Assembly (NCBI GenBank): GCA_014706385.1
Contig: JACGZH010000001.1
Location: 2,465,501-2,529,500, forward strand
Direction of reading: 5' to 3'
DNA length: 64,000 nt
Source: Phaffia rhodozyma
Lineage: Eukaryota; Basidiomycota; Tremellomycetes; Cystofilobasidiales; Mrakiaceae
Shown here piece by piece: positions 1-11,202 of the stretch. The notes beneath the pieces were generated by a model. The model saw nothing but the letters and a program-made list of their open reading frames with translations, did no database searches and had not been told where the DNA came from. How positions within the stretch are numbered: the first letter of the stretch is position 1; every line of letters begins with the position of its first letter. Made by a program: the position numbers and the translations under genes.

Positions 1-1109
1 TCGATGTTTCGTTCTGATAAGCGGAAGACGCAGGGAAGGAACAAACGAATGAAGGCTGAACACAACGAGGGAAAGGACGAATGGCTTACATAAGATGATT
101 GCCACGTGATGACTCTTACATAAGCCTTTGATGTTCATGTGAAAAGCAATCAGATTCATCCAAAACGCGGTCGATGGCGTGAAATGGCGGTCACTCGACC
201 GCGGCGCAGGCTGTACGTTATGAACTGATCGCTGCGCCATCTTTCGGCTCGGTATTTTTGGTTCCGAGATAGCCGAACCCGGTCTCGAGCCCGGTCCTGA
301 CGGTTACAAATTGGCTACTCGAAGGCTGGACCTAGTTCTCCCACGGTTCGCTCAGGTCGAGGCCGGTCCGTGAGGGTCCAGCGCGGTTCCCTTCCGATTC
401 CTTCCGAGTCAGGCGTAACCGAGTATGCTTCAAGTTCATTCCATTTCGAACGCCATTGGATATGTCTCAACCTTGAGCTCTCAGTGGATGTTCTGAACGA
501 GCAAGAGAACATTTCTCTGTTTCCTTTCCTCTATGAACTCGGAGAGTGGATACCTGGGCCGAATAAGGATTGGTGCTGGCCGATTGATCGACTGACTGAC
601 TGACTGACTGACTGACTGGTTCACCAACTAACTATCTAACTCACCGACCGATCGACCGGGTTTTATCTGACCGAGCATTCTCCTTCGCTGACGAAAAATG
701 CACATGCTCTTCGCTGACGCTCGGATTAAAAGGATCTCCTCCTACTTTTTGCAGAGTTCTGGTTCTCCACAAAGATCTCTTTACCTTGTTTTTTTTTTCT
801 TCCATTTTTATGAATTCTGAGTTATCAGATAGATTCTTCTCATTGGTCACTCTCTTCCCTGAGCCGAAAGCTTCATAAGACATGAAGATGGAGAAGACAC
901 CATTAATTTTATCTGTCCTTTCTCCTACAGTGTGCATCTAGGAACAGGATCTCGGGAATAGTCATACAAGAGAATCTTTTTAGAAAAAGCAGAACGTGCA
1001 TATCTTTCCCTTTTCTCACTTTTCTCAGAAACCAAAGTTTTAGGGAGTCGACCTTGTTGCTCCTTCATCCTCTTCAGAGTAAGTACTCTTGAGAATTCTC
1101 ACACACGCC
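1..1109. other. intergenic left edge, no gene resolved
   Basis: I see no convincing exon here. The stretch holds a short run of GACT tetramers near 589-618 and GC-rich, inverted-looking CGGTC/GACCG words between about 230 and 370. The last few hundred bases are pyrimidine-rich and lead into the start codon of the siderophore transporter, so they probably carry its promoter and leader. Confidence 0.5.
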
Positions 1110-4100
1110 ATGGCCGCCTCCGTTCGTAGCCCTCCAGCCTATAGGTCTTCAATCTCAAACGACCGAAAGAACTCTAAAGAAAGACCAGAAGAATATCAGT
1201 TGGACCTCTATGGAGACGCTAGTCCGGTAGGCCTCGTCCTCTGATCTCTCTTGTCTGTACAGAAAAGCCAATATGCAACCTGACTGAACCATCTTTTTCC
1301 TCCCTCTCTGCCGGATTATCAAATAAAGGGAGTTCGAAGAATCGCTGCGATCTCTGAAGAAATCGACACCAAGCTTCGAACAATTATGTTTGTCCGTTCG
1401 TTTATCTCTGTCGCTCCTTGAATCTGGGAGAATACTCCAGTGCAGCTGACATCCTTCCCATATCGATCCTCTATCATATGTCACGGGCTTACAATGGGAA
1501 CCGTAAAAAAAGGAATCTTTCTTGTCGCCTACGCCTATGGAATCGACGGAACCACCAGAGCGACGTTCCAAGCGTTTGCGACAGCTTCTTACTCAAATCT
1601 CAGTCTTTTGGCCACCGTCAACGTCCTCAGATCTATTATCGCTGCTGCCGCTCAGGTTGGCCTTTTTCCCCCTTTCCGCTCAATCTTTTCTCTTGAAAGC
1701 CTACTCCCATTAAGCAAATTCTGATGCTGAGGTTTGAAACCATTGCATATTCGTTGTTACTCTGATCTCTTTGAGTAGCCTCCTCTTGCCAAGGTAAACT
1801 CATCTGCCCGTTCTTATCTCTCCCCCTCTCGGTAAACTCCACTTATCAGTTTCCTCCCTTTTCCTCTTTATCAGATTGCAGACGTATTTGGTCGGGTCGA
1901 ATTAATCATCCTCTCCATCATCTTTGTGCGTCATTCTTTCTTGTTCTCGCTTGGATAACATCTTAACATTAAGATTGCCTCTTTGATCTTTCTATTTTAT
2001 TTTAATGACGAGGATAACAGTACTGTGTGGGAACGATCGTCGAAGCTACTGCTACCAACATTAAAGCTTTCTGCGCTGGTGGTTAGTTCTCCTGTTCCCT
2101 CATCACTTGATCTTTTTCTTTCTTCTCCATCTGACATGCTTAGTCTTGATTCATCTTGTGTCCGGCCTCTTCAGCGGTTTTGTACCAGTTGGGTTACACC
2201 ACGATCATCCTCTTGATCGAGGTCACTATCGGTGATACCACCAGTTTGAGATCTCGTCTTTTCTTCTCCTACATTCCTGGTTGGCCTTTCTTTTTTTCTC
2301 CTTTCTCCCTTCTTCTGCCCCTGACGACCGGCTTGTTGGTGTACGCACAAAAATAGCCCTCCCGTTCTTGATAAACGCGTGGGTTAGTGGAAATATCACC
2401 GCTGCCATTGAGGCGAACGCTAGTTGGAACTGGGGTATCGGGATGTTTGGTACACCCTATATAATTTTATCCGTCTCTCCACATCTCTTTCCTTGGTCTC
2501 ATCATCCTTTCTCGCGACTTTCTCGTCCTAACTCTTCTTGTTGTTACAAAAAGGTATAATATTCCCGGCATGCTGTATTCCTCTTCTGGGCGCCCTCTTG
2601 TGGGCCCTTCGGAAGGCAAAGAGGGGCGGCAAGTTGGCTGACGTACCCACTCCTTTCCAGAAATATGGAGGAAGAAACCTTGCAACCAAGCTCTTCTGGG
2701 AGTTGGACGTCATCGGACTTGTCTTGGTTCGACCTTGTTTCTCTCATATTTCTTTTTTTACTCCTGTTTGCGCTTCCTTTATAGAGAAAATTGATAAAGT
2801 CCACCATGTCTTGTAATCCATCCAGCTCGTGGCGCTCCTCACGCTCATTCTCCTTCCGTTCACTCTAGCCGGTGGAGTCTCTACATCTTGGAAGAAAGCT
2901 CACATCATGTGCGTCCGGGGCCTCTCTGACTACCCTTTCTTTAATTATTTCCTTTCTTCCGCCTGTAACACGACTCGAGCTCATCGTGTCTTGGTGGACA
3001 AACACTTGACCGCAGTGTGATGCTCGTCATCGGCATCCTTTGTGTGCCCGCGTTCGTGGTATGGGAGACCAGGTTTGCGCCTCATCCCTGTGTTCCTCTA
3101 CATGTTAATCTGTTCTACTCTTCCTGCCTCTTGAATAACTTCCTCAAATGCTAAATATCATCTCCTTCGTCGGCTTGTATAGTTACTCAAAGATAGAACG
3201 GTCATAGGCTGGTACGAATCTAAATCAGAGCTGTCTCCTTTCCTCTCTTGTGCAAAAGATGCGAACGCTGATGGAGGGTTCATTGGGTGACGCTGAGAGC
3301 AGTCTGGGAATTGCTGTCCTGCTCAACATGACTTGGTACTGTCAGGGAGATTATCTCTGTATGTCTTTGTTCCTTGTTTTGTCTATCATAGGAGGTTCCC
3401 AGTAGAGACCCGGAAGCTCACACATCATTACACAAACCAACGAACGCCTCTCAGACACCGTGCTTGTGGTGGCGTTCGATGAATCCACGCTCTCGGCAAC
3501 GAGAATCGTCTCGCTTTATTCGTTCACTTCGGTCATCACCGGTGTCATCGCTGGTATTGTCGTTCGTCGCGTTCGTCGATTGAAACGTCAGTAGTGTGTG
3601 TTTTTTTTTTGTTTCTTTCTTTTTATTCCTCTTCAACTCTAATTTTACTCACATATGGATGTTGGTGCTGGTACTTTCCTCTTGTCTCTTCTCCCTCGCT
3701 TGACTGACAAGCAGCGTTCATGGTTGCCGGCGTATGTATCTACATGATTGGGTTTGGTCTACTGATCAGATTCAGAGGAAGGACTGTTTCGGACCATTCA
3801 GGTTTGATCGGCGGTCAGATCGTTCTTGGTATTGCTGGTGAGTGCTGTGAAGTAAAAGATCTAAATAAATAAACAAAACCCACATACCTAAGAGAAGGAC
3901 TTGACGCGCCTTTCTATCTCAATTTCGCTGCTGCAACGCTCGGTAGGCGGTTTGTTCCCCTATCCCGCTCAGGCGCTCATTCGGTCTGCGACGAAACGAT
4001 CCCATCTAGCTATCATCACCGCACTGTATCTCTCTGCCGTGAGTTTCACCCAATTCACTCGTTCCCTTTTTCGAAAAGAGAAACAAAAGAATACGCCAAC

Positions 4101-4662
4101 GCTGACATACGGGACGTCGAGGATATTTCTCTCTTTAGTACTCCATTGGGTCGGCACTGGGAAATACGATCTCTGGAGCGATCTGGACACAAGTCCTCCC
4201 TAAATATCTGGCCCAAGAACTAGGCCCTGTGAACTCCACTCTCGTCGCTTCCGTCTATGGAGATCCCGTAAGTTCTCGGCCCTCGGTTTCTCTCCGTTCA
4301 CCTGTCTTTGCGCTCTCTTTCTCGAGGGGCACAAACACGAACATGAGCACTCATCTTCGGTCTTTATCTCTGATCCCGAACCTGGGCCGGTGCATGGACC
4401 GGACGTCTAGTTCACCTTCATCTTGTCCTACCCGATGTCCACCCCAGAAAGACAGGCGGTGGTGCTCGCGTACCAACACACCCAGCGGTTGCTCTGTATC
4501 ACCGGCATCTGTCTCTGTGTGCCTTTGTTGGGCTGTGTGTCTGTGGTGAGGAACCCATACCTGGGCGAGAAACAAAGTTTGGACGAGGCCGAGGAGGAGA
4601 TCACCACGGATCCAGAGCCGGAGGAAGTCGAGGAAGCGGATAAAAAGACCCATGCGGATTAA
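1110..4662 (+). CDS. siderophore-iron transporter, MFS (SIT/ARN family)
   Basis: Multi-pass plasma-membrane or endosomal permease of the major facilitator superfamily, expected to import ferric siderophores by proton symport. The exon at 1503-1655 reads [16 protein letters not shown] followed by [17 protein letters not shown], the typical first helix and loop of SIT/ARN transporters. Later exons give IADVFGR near 1875, then [27 protein letters not shown] and NWGIGMF (about 2218-2450), all family motifs. The last exon ends in an acidic tail ([19 protein letters not shown]) and a TAA stop. The chosen ATG at 1110 opens a polar N-terminus ([14 protein letters not shown]) that splices, by an intron at about 1227-1328, to [21 protein letters not shown]. 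The next junction, around 1390-1510, could not be resolved with a clean GT..AG pair, so that part of the model is uncertain. At least ten introns are needed. Such genes are usually induced by iron starvation; I did not find a GATA-factor site I could defend. Confidence 0.85.
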
Positions 4663-5524
4663 AAGGGTTCCCTTCTGTTATCTGTTTATATCGTCGATCG
4701 TTGCGCGCCTCTCCGTGTTCCCTCTGATTCCCTGAATCTCTTCCGTCTTTCATTTATTATTCTTGTTTTTTTTTTTTAATTTTTTTTTTAAATCTGGATG
4801 TGTGTATGAGTCAGCCTCCCTCCCTTCTTTCTCATTCATTCATTCGTTCATTTGTACTACAAATATCTCGAATCAAAATTCAGACTGGCGCGAGAAAACA
4901 GAGAAAGAAGGATACAAAGAACGAGGCACATGGTCAGAGAGAGAGAGAGAGAGGCAAAAGATTATGTCGGTGGGTCTATATACATCATCTGTCGTAAGAA
5001 ACAAAGTTAGCAAGCGATGACACCCAGATAGGTGAAAGATTAACGGAGCAGTGATGTATACATGAGAATTAAAGAACGAAAATAAAACTTGGAAAGAAAA
5101 AGAGAAGAGAGGGCTTGAAACAAGGATGTCGGAAGGTAATATTCGGAAGGGAAAAAAAAGGATTTAATCCATGCATGCATGGATTGATTGGTTGGTTCGT
5201 TGGTTGGTCGATCAGTTTTTAGATGATGGAAACAATGCGAAAGATAAAGATTAGAAATTCAAGGGTTTGCCCCTTCCCTAGACGAAAAGTAGATCGTTTT
5301 TTTTTTCAGGGGATGAAGAGAAAAAGAGGCTACGGAGAATGTTTGACTGTCCAGTCGACTCTGTCCGCCTTCAACTCTGGGTGACCGTTCTGTTTGATGG
5401 GTGCATCACAATCCGGAAAGGAGAAAGATCGAACAGAAAGGCAGAATAAGTCTCGATCTTTCTCTTGTCCTCTCGAACGAAATGACGATTCCAATAAAGA
5501 ATTACAAATAAATAAATAAAAGTT
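4663..5524. other. convergent intergenic region
   Basis: Region between the 3' ends of the siderophore transporter (+) and PCT1 (-). It is low in complexity: T-runs near 4766, a GA run near 4938-4951 and AG-rich stretches. A perfect 20-bp palindrome lies at 5166-5185. No gene was recognised. Confidence 0.5.
5166..5185. repeat. perfect 20-bp palindrome
   Basis: AATCCATGCATGCATGGATT equals its own reverse complement. It lies between two convergent genes, followed by a run of GGTTGGTT-like words. It could be a protein-binding site, or arise by chance from the ATGC repeat at its centre. Confidence 0.6.
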
Positions 5525-7184
5525 TCATGAACGAACCTTTTCAAGTTTTGGATCGAACACTCCGTTCCTATAGCTAGACACAATCCGTTCGAGTAGATCA
5601 GAAGTAGAAATTCCGGGTGTCCTTCTGGTTGGTAAGAACCGGCCTGATTTGTTTGTGTGTATGTGCGCGCGAATATGTCAGACTAAGTTTTGAGATACAC
5701 CTCCACTCTGACGTAAAGATTGAACTTGATTTTCTATCCGCCCACCCCACTTTCTGAGAAATGAAAAAGAAAAAGAAAAAAAAAGAGGAAGAGAGAGCCT
5801 AGAACTCACCTTGGTCTTTGACGAACCCATATACATCATCCTTCCCGCTGCTCTTGTAAGGCTCCTCGTCATGAGCTACATAATCGATTTTGTACTTGTC
5901 TAAAAACTCCTGGGTGATCTCCCACGGTGCTTCCGGCACGACTTCATCCACCCACCGGCAATGGCCGACGGATTCACATCTCTCTTTGTGTGTCATCGCT
6001 GGAAGGGATTTATGAGCGGCGCAGAGTTCGTCAGAGCATACACCGATAAGAAGATGGACGTTCGGGAAGCAGAGCTTTGCCTGTCGAGTTTGTAGGGCGT
6101 GTCTGTGGAGGAGAGCGATAGGATGATTGGTATCTGGATTCAAAAAACTAACGATGACTACTCTCCGATAAGAACAGAACTTTGAACGTACCCGTAATGG
6201 AATAGGTCATATACACCATCCGCATAAATCCTCACCGGTCTTGATGTCGGTGGCTTGTTGATCTTGTAGTTTCGCACTCCCACACTAGGTTCAAACTCTC
6301 CTTCAATCGCCTTCCGGACGAATTCTTGAATGTCAGCTTCAGACAGCGTCACGATTGATGGTTGGACCCCACCGGTAAGAACGGAAGGAGCGGTCGCAGA
6401 GGACGGAGTGACGTCTGTTGAGGACGGAGACGACGTCGGGGCTTGTTGAGATAGGGATCCAAGAGACGGCAAAGTGAGTGAAGGCAAGTTCGGAGTCGAG
6501 GCACCTGATAGCTCTGGGTGTATGTGATGTGACAAAGGATGACCCAAGGGGATTCAGCTAAACGGAAAATCCAAGAAAGGCAAGAACGAAGAAAGAAACC
6601 ACCCGGGACGAACCGACATCTCCATCATAGATTGACTGACTCTCGGCCCCTGTTTCGACATCCCTGTTTTCAACCTTCAACCCACTCTCTGCCGTCTTCT
6701 TCGTTCGGAGTGGACTCGGATGATGCGGCTTGGACGATTGACTGGCCAGGTTAGTGTTCATGCTTGTTCCCGTGTTGGTATTGGTGGTCCCAGAGGGGTT
6801 CAAAGGGTGATGTTGGGAAATCGAGTTGTGCGGAGACTCGTCGTTGTCTGTTTTCAGCCAAGTGAGCATGAACGTTTGTGGATGAGAACGTTCATATGGA
6901 GAGAAAAAGATCGGCTCGTCGTCAACATCGAGTCCAGCGAGCTTGTCCGGTCTGAAGTAGCTAGAGAACAGGACATATATGCGAGAACAAAAAGATGAAG
7001 AGGAAAGAAAAGAAGAAAAAGGAAAGAAAAAAAAAAGGAAAGGAAAGGAAAAGACGGAACGACAAGAAGGATGTACGAAGAACAGGCCGGACATACCTTC
7101 CTCGCTTGCATCTCTGGATGAAGGCTGATCGTCATTCGGAGCCCTCCTCGTTCTCCTATGATGAGCAAGTGGATTAGCAGACAT
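5525..7184 (-). CDS. PCT1: choline-phosphate cytidylyltransferase
   Basis: Makes CDP-choline from phosphocholine and CTP, the rate-setting step of the Kennedy pathway to phosphatidylcholine; the enzyme moves between nucleoplasm and ER/nuclear membranes. The catalytic core is clear: [17 protein letters not shown] (about 6190-6245) splices across the intron to [25 protein letters not shown], restoring the HxGH nucleotide-binding motif as [23 protein letters not shown] and the substrate-binding [19 protein letters not shown] follow. The last exon carries [15 protein letters not shown], the family's RTxGISTS motif, and ends KLEKVRS. Compared with yeast PCT1, the protein stops soon after the catalytic domain, so the membrane-binding amphipathic helix after RTxGISTS looks short or absent. 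The long N-terminal part is Ser/Pro/Thr-rich and probably disordered. Start chosen at [16 protein letters not shown] (ATG at 7184), joined by a GT..AG intron to the exon near 6955. At least four introns. Confidence 0.9.
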
Positions 7185-7712
7185 GTGTTGGCGTGTGCTT
7201 CTGTGTGTGTGTGTGTGTGTATGCAAAAGTGATGATGGAGATGGATGAGATCGACGGACGAGAAGGAAGAAACGGATTGAATGGAAAAACGACGTTTGCA
7301 GGTTTTTCTCTTCTTTCTCATCGTCATCGGGATTGAATGGATTCTGCTCCCACTTTCACTCTTTCTGTATCAATCTATCGACCATGTTTGCTTTGGGTGC
7401 ACCATGTTGCCTATCTCTCTCTCTCTCTCTGTCGCGCTTGCCTCTGCCAGACCTAGCAGACACACATCAGATTTGTCCAACAAAGGCCAGTTGTCTCAAC
7501 TCTCGGCCACCATCACAAGAGATAGATAAAAACCAAACATGGGACAGATAGACAGACACAACAGCATAAGTATACATGAAGGTTCAGATCATCAAAAGCA
7601 GCATGCTAGCAGAAACAAAAGGGGGGGGGGAAGAGAATTTGGAATGGACAATATTGATGAATTAATTGAGGAAGGAAGTGAACACAAGTCGGACGAGCAT
7701 GGTCGGTTACAT
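7185..7712. other. intergenic, PCT1 promoter side
   Basis: Lies between PCT1 (start at 7184, minus) and the 3' end of the IF1 gene. It holds a GT run at about 7202-7221, a CT run at 7411-7429 and a run of ten G at 7621-7630. No gene was recognised. Confidence 0.5.
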
Positions 7713-8455
7713 TTACTTCTGCTCAGAGGCCTTCTGGGCAGTCTCGTGTCGAGCCTCAATATCGGCCTGTTTCGGGAGGCGACGAATAGTAAAAGCGAAG
7801 GAGGGCATGAGAACTATTATGCTCTCCGTCTGGGATTAGTTAAAGAACGTTAAGAAAGAAACGTACAAGCTCCTTCTGCTTGGCCTCGAGCTCCTGCTGG
7901 GTCTTCTTTCGGAGAGCCTTGAGCTGCTCGAGCTCCTGCTGTCGAACGTACATGTTCTCCTGGGTCTGCTCTCGCTGGCTGTTTCACAGTGCACGGAAAA
8001 GAGTAAGATGGTTCAGACAGAAGAATCAGCACTTCGATCTTTCTGAGTTAAAGAAAAGAACGAAGGAGTTTCAAGGTCAGAGAGAACAGAGAGAGAAAAA
8101 TCCGTACTTGAAGGTCTTGTCAACGCTTCCAGAGGCCTTGTCGGCGTAGGCTCGGATGGACATGGGCTAGCAGACAAGAGGAAGAACAAAAGCATCAGTA
8201 TCAGTAAGAGTTATCTGTGCATGCGACCTGACCAATCAGAAGGAAAGAACCATCGATAGAAAATATGGAGATGGGTCCGAGGGAAGGTGAAGAGAGAGAG
8301 AGAGAGAGAGAGGAAAAAAAAGACCGGCACGAGATCTCCTCATCCATCTCCCACTCTCTTGGCTGCATCCACCCTAAAACAACACATCAAAACGAACGAC
8401 TCACAGCCTTGGAGGCGACTCGAGAGGTGGACCGGATGGCAGTAGCAGCGAACAT
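7713..8455 (-). CDS. INH1: mitochondrial F1F0-ATPase inhibitor IF1
   Basis: Small matrix protein that blocks ATP hydrolysis by F1F0 ATP synthase when the proton gradient collapses. The first exon (MFAATAIRSTSRVASKA) is a typical basic, hydroxylated mitochondrial presequence and ends at a GTGAGT donor. The second reads PMSIRAYADKASGSVDKTFK. The third is a long charged helix, REQTQENMYVRQQELEQLK followed by ALRKKTQQELEAKQKE, matching the inhibitory N-terminal region and antiparallel coiled coil of IF1. The last short exon ends KASEQK and a TAA stop. The expected size (around 90-100 residues) and the position of the inhibitory segment just after the presequence both fit. Three introns. The start is the first ATG that gives a presequence. 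Neighbouring genes are unrelated in function. Confidence 0.85.
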
Positions 8456-9078
8456 GATGGATGCGAGTGGTGACTGAACGAAAGCTTTCGATGTGTTGGT
8501 TGGGTTGAAAGATGATTGTCTGTGACTACCGGAAAAAAAAAGGCCGGGAGGAGGGAGACCCGCTAACGTTTGTCTGTAACCATGGTAACGTTTTCTGGCT
8601 ACAGACGCGTCATCGGCAGCGTCATCAAACATGCCCATCATCCGTCGGGCCGAGTGTAGCGGTTCTCGTAGAGGAGGAAGATCAGATGCAGAATGTTCTG
8701 TATCGATCGCTCATAGGATAGACTATAGACGTGTAGGTCTGCCATGGGGGCGGGCGATGAGATACGCACCTAGGATGAAAGCAGATAAGCAGACAGGCGA
8801 ACAAGAACTTTATTTACAGGTGAAGAGGAAAAAGAACGGAATAAGAGAACCGGAACTAAAGCTTGGAACAAAGAAAGATAGAGGGGGAGGAGGAGAAAGC
8901 CTCAAGCAGAAACGGAGATAGAAAGCGAAGATAGTTACGAGAGCGAAGATATAATGGACCGAACAAAGATCAAGCAAACGAATGAGCGATAGAGAAGGTA
9001 AGCAGCGATATAGGAGGGAAATGTCCATGGGGCAGCAAGCCCCGGTCTTGGGTCCATATATACTCAAGAGATTCGCAA
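8456..9078. other. intergenic
   Basis: Region between the IF1 start and the 3' end of the secreted-protein gene, both on the minus strand. No exon could be supported. It is purine-rich on the + strand from about 8815 to 8935. Confidence 0.45.
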
Positions 9079-9751
9079 TCATCTCCGTTTCTGAGCGACA
9101 CCATCCTTTGCATTCGTACGCTTCCACTGTCTCTTTTGGATCTTGTCCGCCAACTCGCTCTGCGCTTCTGTGAACGAGCGCTTCGAGGACGAGCAGGTGC
9201 CCACGCTTGATTTGCAAGGCGGATAGGCGAAACCGTTTATACTACCGCTTGAGTTGTAGGTGCATGTAACTTTATTGTTCCTGGCATCCATGATCCGGCA
9301 GAGCAAGACGTAATGATAGATCGATCAAAAGTCAACTACAAAAGACTGCGTGGGTAGATCAAGGAGACCAGAAAAACAAATATAGATCGACACATACCCA
9401 AACACAGATGTTGATGTATAAATACATTGGTAACCGCCAGAATTCCCGGTTGAAGAGCCTACCACCGTGTAACCACTCGCTGACTGGCAAACGACTATTA
9501 GCTCAAATGAACAAATTGGAAGAGACGATCAAAAGAAAGGTTCAATAACAAGATCGGTCAGTCCGGTGCGTCGGCAAAGGGTGTGGATGAATGATTCCAT
9601 GTGTACAGAACTTACAATTACACACTGGCGCGGAGGTCCTTGCACGAAGATCCCGTGGCTCCTCAACCTTGGTGGGCACGGCCAAGGTGAGCGGCGAGGA
9701 GGCGACGATCAGTAAGGTAGAGAGAAGAGCGGATGCCGAGAAAAGCATCAC
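9079..9751 (-). CDS. small secreted cysteine-containing protein
   Basis: Not a family I recognise. The first exon begins with a clear signal peptide: MMLFSASALLSTLLIVASSP, then LTLAVPTKVEEPRDLRARTS. It then gives APVCN before a GTAAGT donor. A second exon reads VCQSASGYTVVGSSTGNSGG then YQCIYTSTSVF. The last exon reads CRIMDARNNKVTCTYNSSGS, then FAYPPCKSSVGTCSSSKRSF, and ends VAQKRR. The spacing of about seven cysteines, the aromatic/Gly/Ser composition and the KR sites (possible Kex2 cleavage) suggest a small extracellular or wall-associated protein. A TATAAAA box lies 127 bases upstream, which fits a regulated gene. The exact start (first or second Met, 9751 or 9748) and the last intron are uncertain. 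It could be an effector-like or wall protein; no function is claimed. Confidence 0.6.
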
Positions 9752-9877
9752 GGCGAAGAATTAGCGAAGAGTAGCTAGAGCAAATGAAAAAGCAGCAAGC
9801 AGAAGGAAAGATGGAAAGTAGAGTGGTCGAAGAAAGGAAGAAAGCAAGACTCCGGTTTCCTCTCATCGACCCGTTCT

Positions 9878-9884
9878 TTTTATA
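9878..9884 (-). promoter_or_regulatory. TATA box of the secreted-protein gene
   Basis: TATAAAA on the minus strand, about 127 bases upstream of the ATG at 9751. This is a plausible TATA distance for a fungal promoter. Identified by sequence match only. Confidence 0.45.
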
Positions 9885-11202
9885 TCAAACCTTGAGAAAA
9901 GTCAAGAAAAAAAAAGGGTTGGATACGATTAGAGGGTGATAGAGAAGAGACTATCCACAACGGGAACAAAGACGCCTTGTCCTGCTCATCGGAGCGGGTC
10001 AAGCCCGTCGGGCAAAATAGAGAGGAGAGAGCGAGGAAGGAACGGTTTGATTGAATGCGAGTGTGGGTGTGAGTACGTGAACATTGATTTAACCACACGC
10101 CGACCCTAAAATCATGTACCTCGCTATACATACAGACGAGGTTCCTTGGCCATCCATACAATCCAATAGGAATAAAATCGGGAAAATATATGGATACTGG
10201 CTGATTCGGAAAGCTGATGGATGGATGTGATTAAGATTATCCGACGAGCGGGACAGAGTAAGATTCGGTGTATATAAATTTGCAGGGATGAGTTGCCTGT
10301 TCAGACCGAACGAGTCCTACCGCCCAGCGATGATCAGTAGTAGAAGGATAGAGTGAGTGACTGTGAGCTACGGAGTGAACACCTCGGGGAGCTTAAACAT
10401 CATGTATACCCGTCAGATTCAAAATCTTAAACGACTCGACGATGCGTTAGAAGAACCGGATGAGCGTGAGAGATAGGCTTCAGTCATGAGTGCAACAAAC
10501 GTGGTGATCGCCCAGCTTTGCCTGTGATAGTGAATAAAGTCATCGTCCCATCGGGCCATCCGGAACAGAATTAGTCTAGACTCCGTACGTATGCACACAC
10601 ACATTCTAATTCGATCAAGCCACAGATTCTAGGAAGGATTAGTTTGAGACCGAGAACACATAGGAGGTGAGTAGCCCTATACATAGAGAGTTGATCAAGT
10701 CGTAAAGACGCCTCGTAGCACGGGCCAGGGCCAGCCTCTAATCGGTTCGATCCGGCCCGGGAAATTGAATGCTTTCACCTCCGGATTGGCAACCTCGTTC
10801 TGTATCCTTTTGTTACTCTCCCTTGACTCTGTTCGAAGATTCGATGACGTTATCTGCTCTTCCAGGGTGTTGATAATAAGTCTATCTCGGAGGTTAGTCC
10901 CTGGATCCAGCTGCTGGGACTAGAAGGTGAAGAAAATCAGGACGTGTGGTCCAGCTCTGGCTAGTGACGATGGCCAGGGGATGATGGTCGTATGCATTTC
11001 CACGGGTAGATAACTCCTCATCGATGCTTTCGGAGAGGTATGTAATCTACGTATTTACCCCAGCACTTATCGTAGCGATAAGAAATTCATCTATTCAATT
11101 ATTTGTCAGGTGCATTTTTGGAATTCATTGACTTTGGGTTTCTCACCTTCTTCTTTCCCTGGCTGGTACTCTTCCACAAGCGCTCGCCTACACTCCTACG
11201 CC
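9885..11202. other. divergent intergenic region
   Basis: Between the secreted-protein gene (-) and RIO2 (+). Only short open frames occur and none showed a recognisable domain or a convincing chain of exons. A GGTTCGATCC word at about 10767-10776 resembles a tRNA B box but does not fold as a tRNA T-arm. Confidence 0.45.

Noticed and set aside
10720..10790. tRNA-like B-box word GGTTCGATCC
   Set aside because: The bases around it cannot form a T-stem or an acceptor stem of normal length, and no anticodon arm was found.
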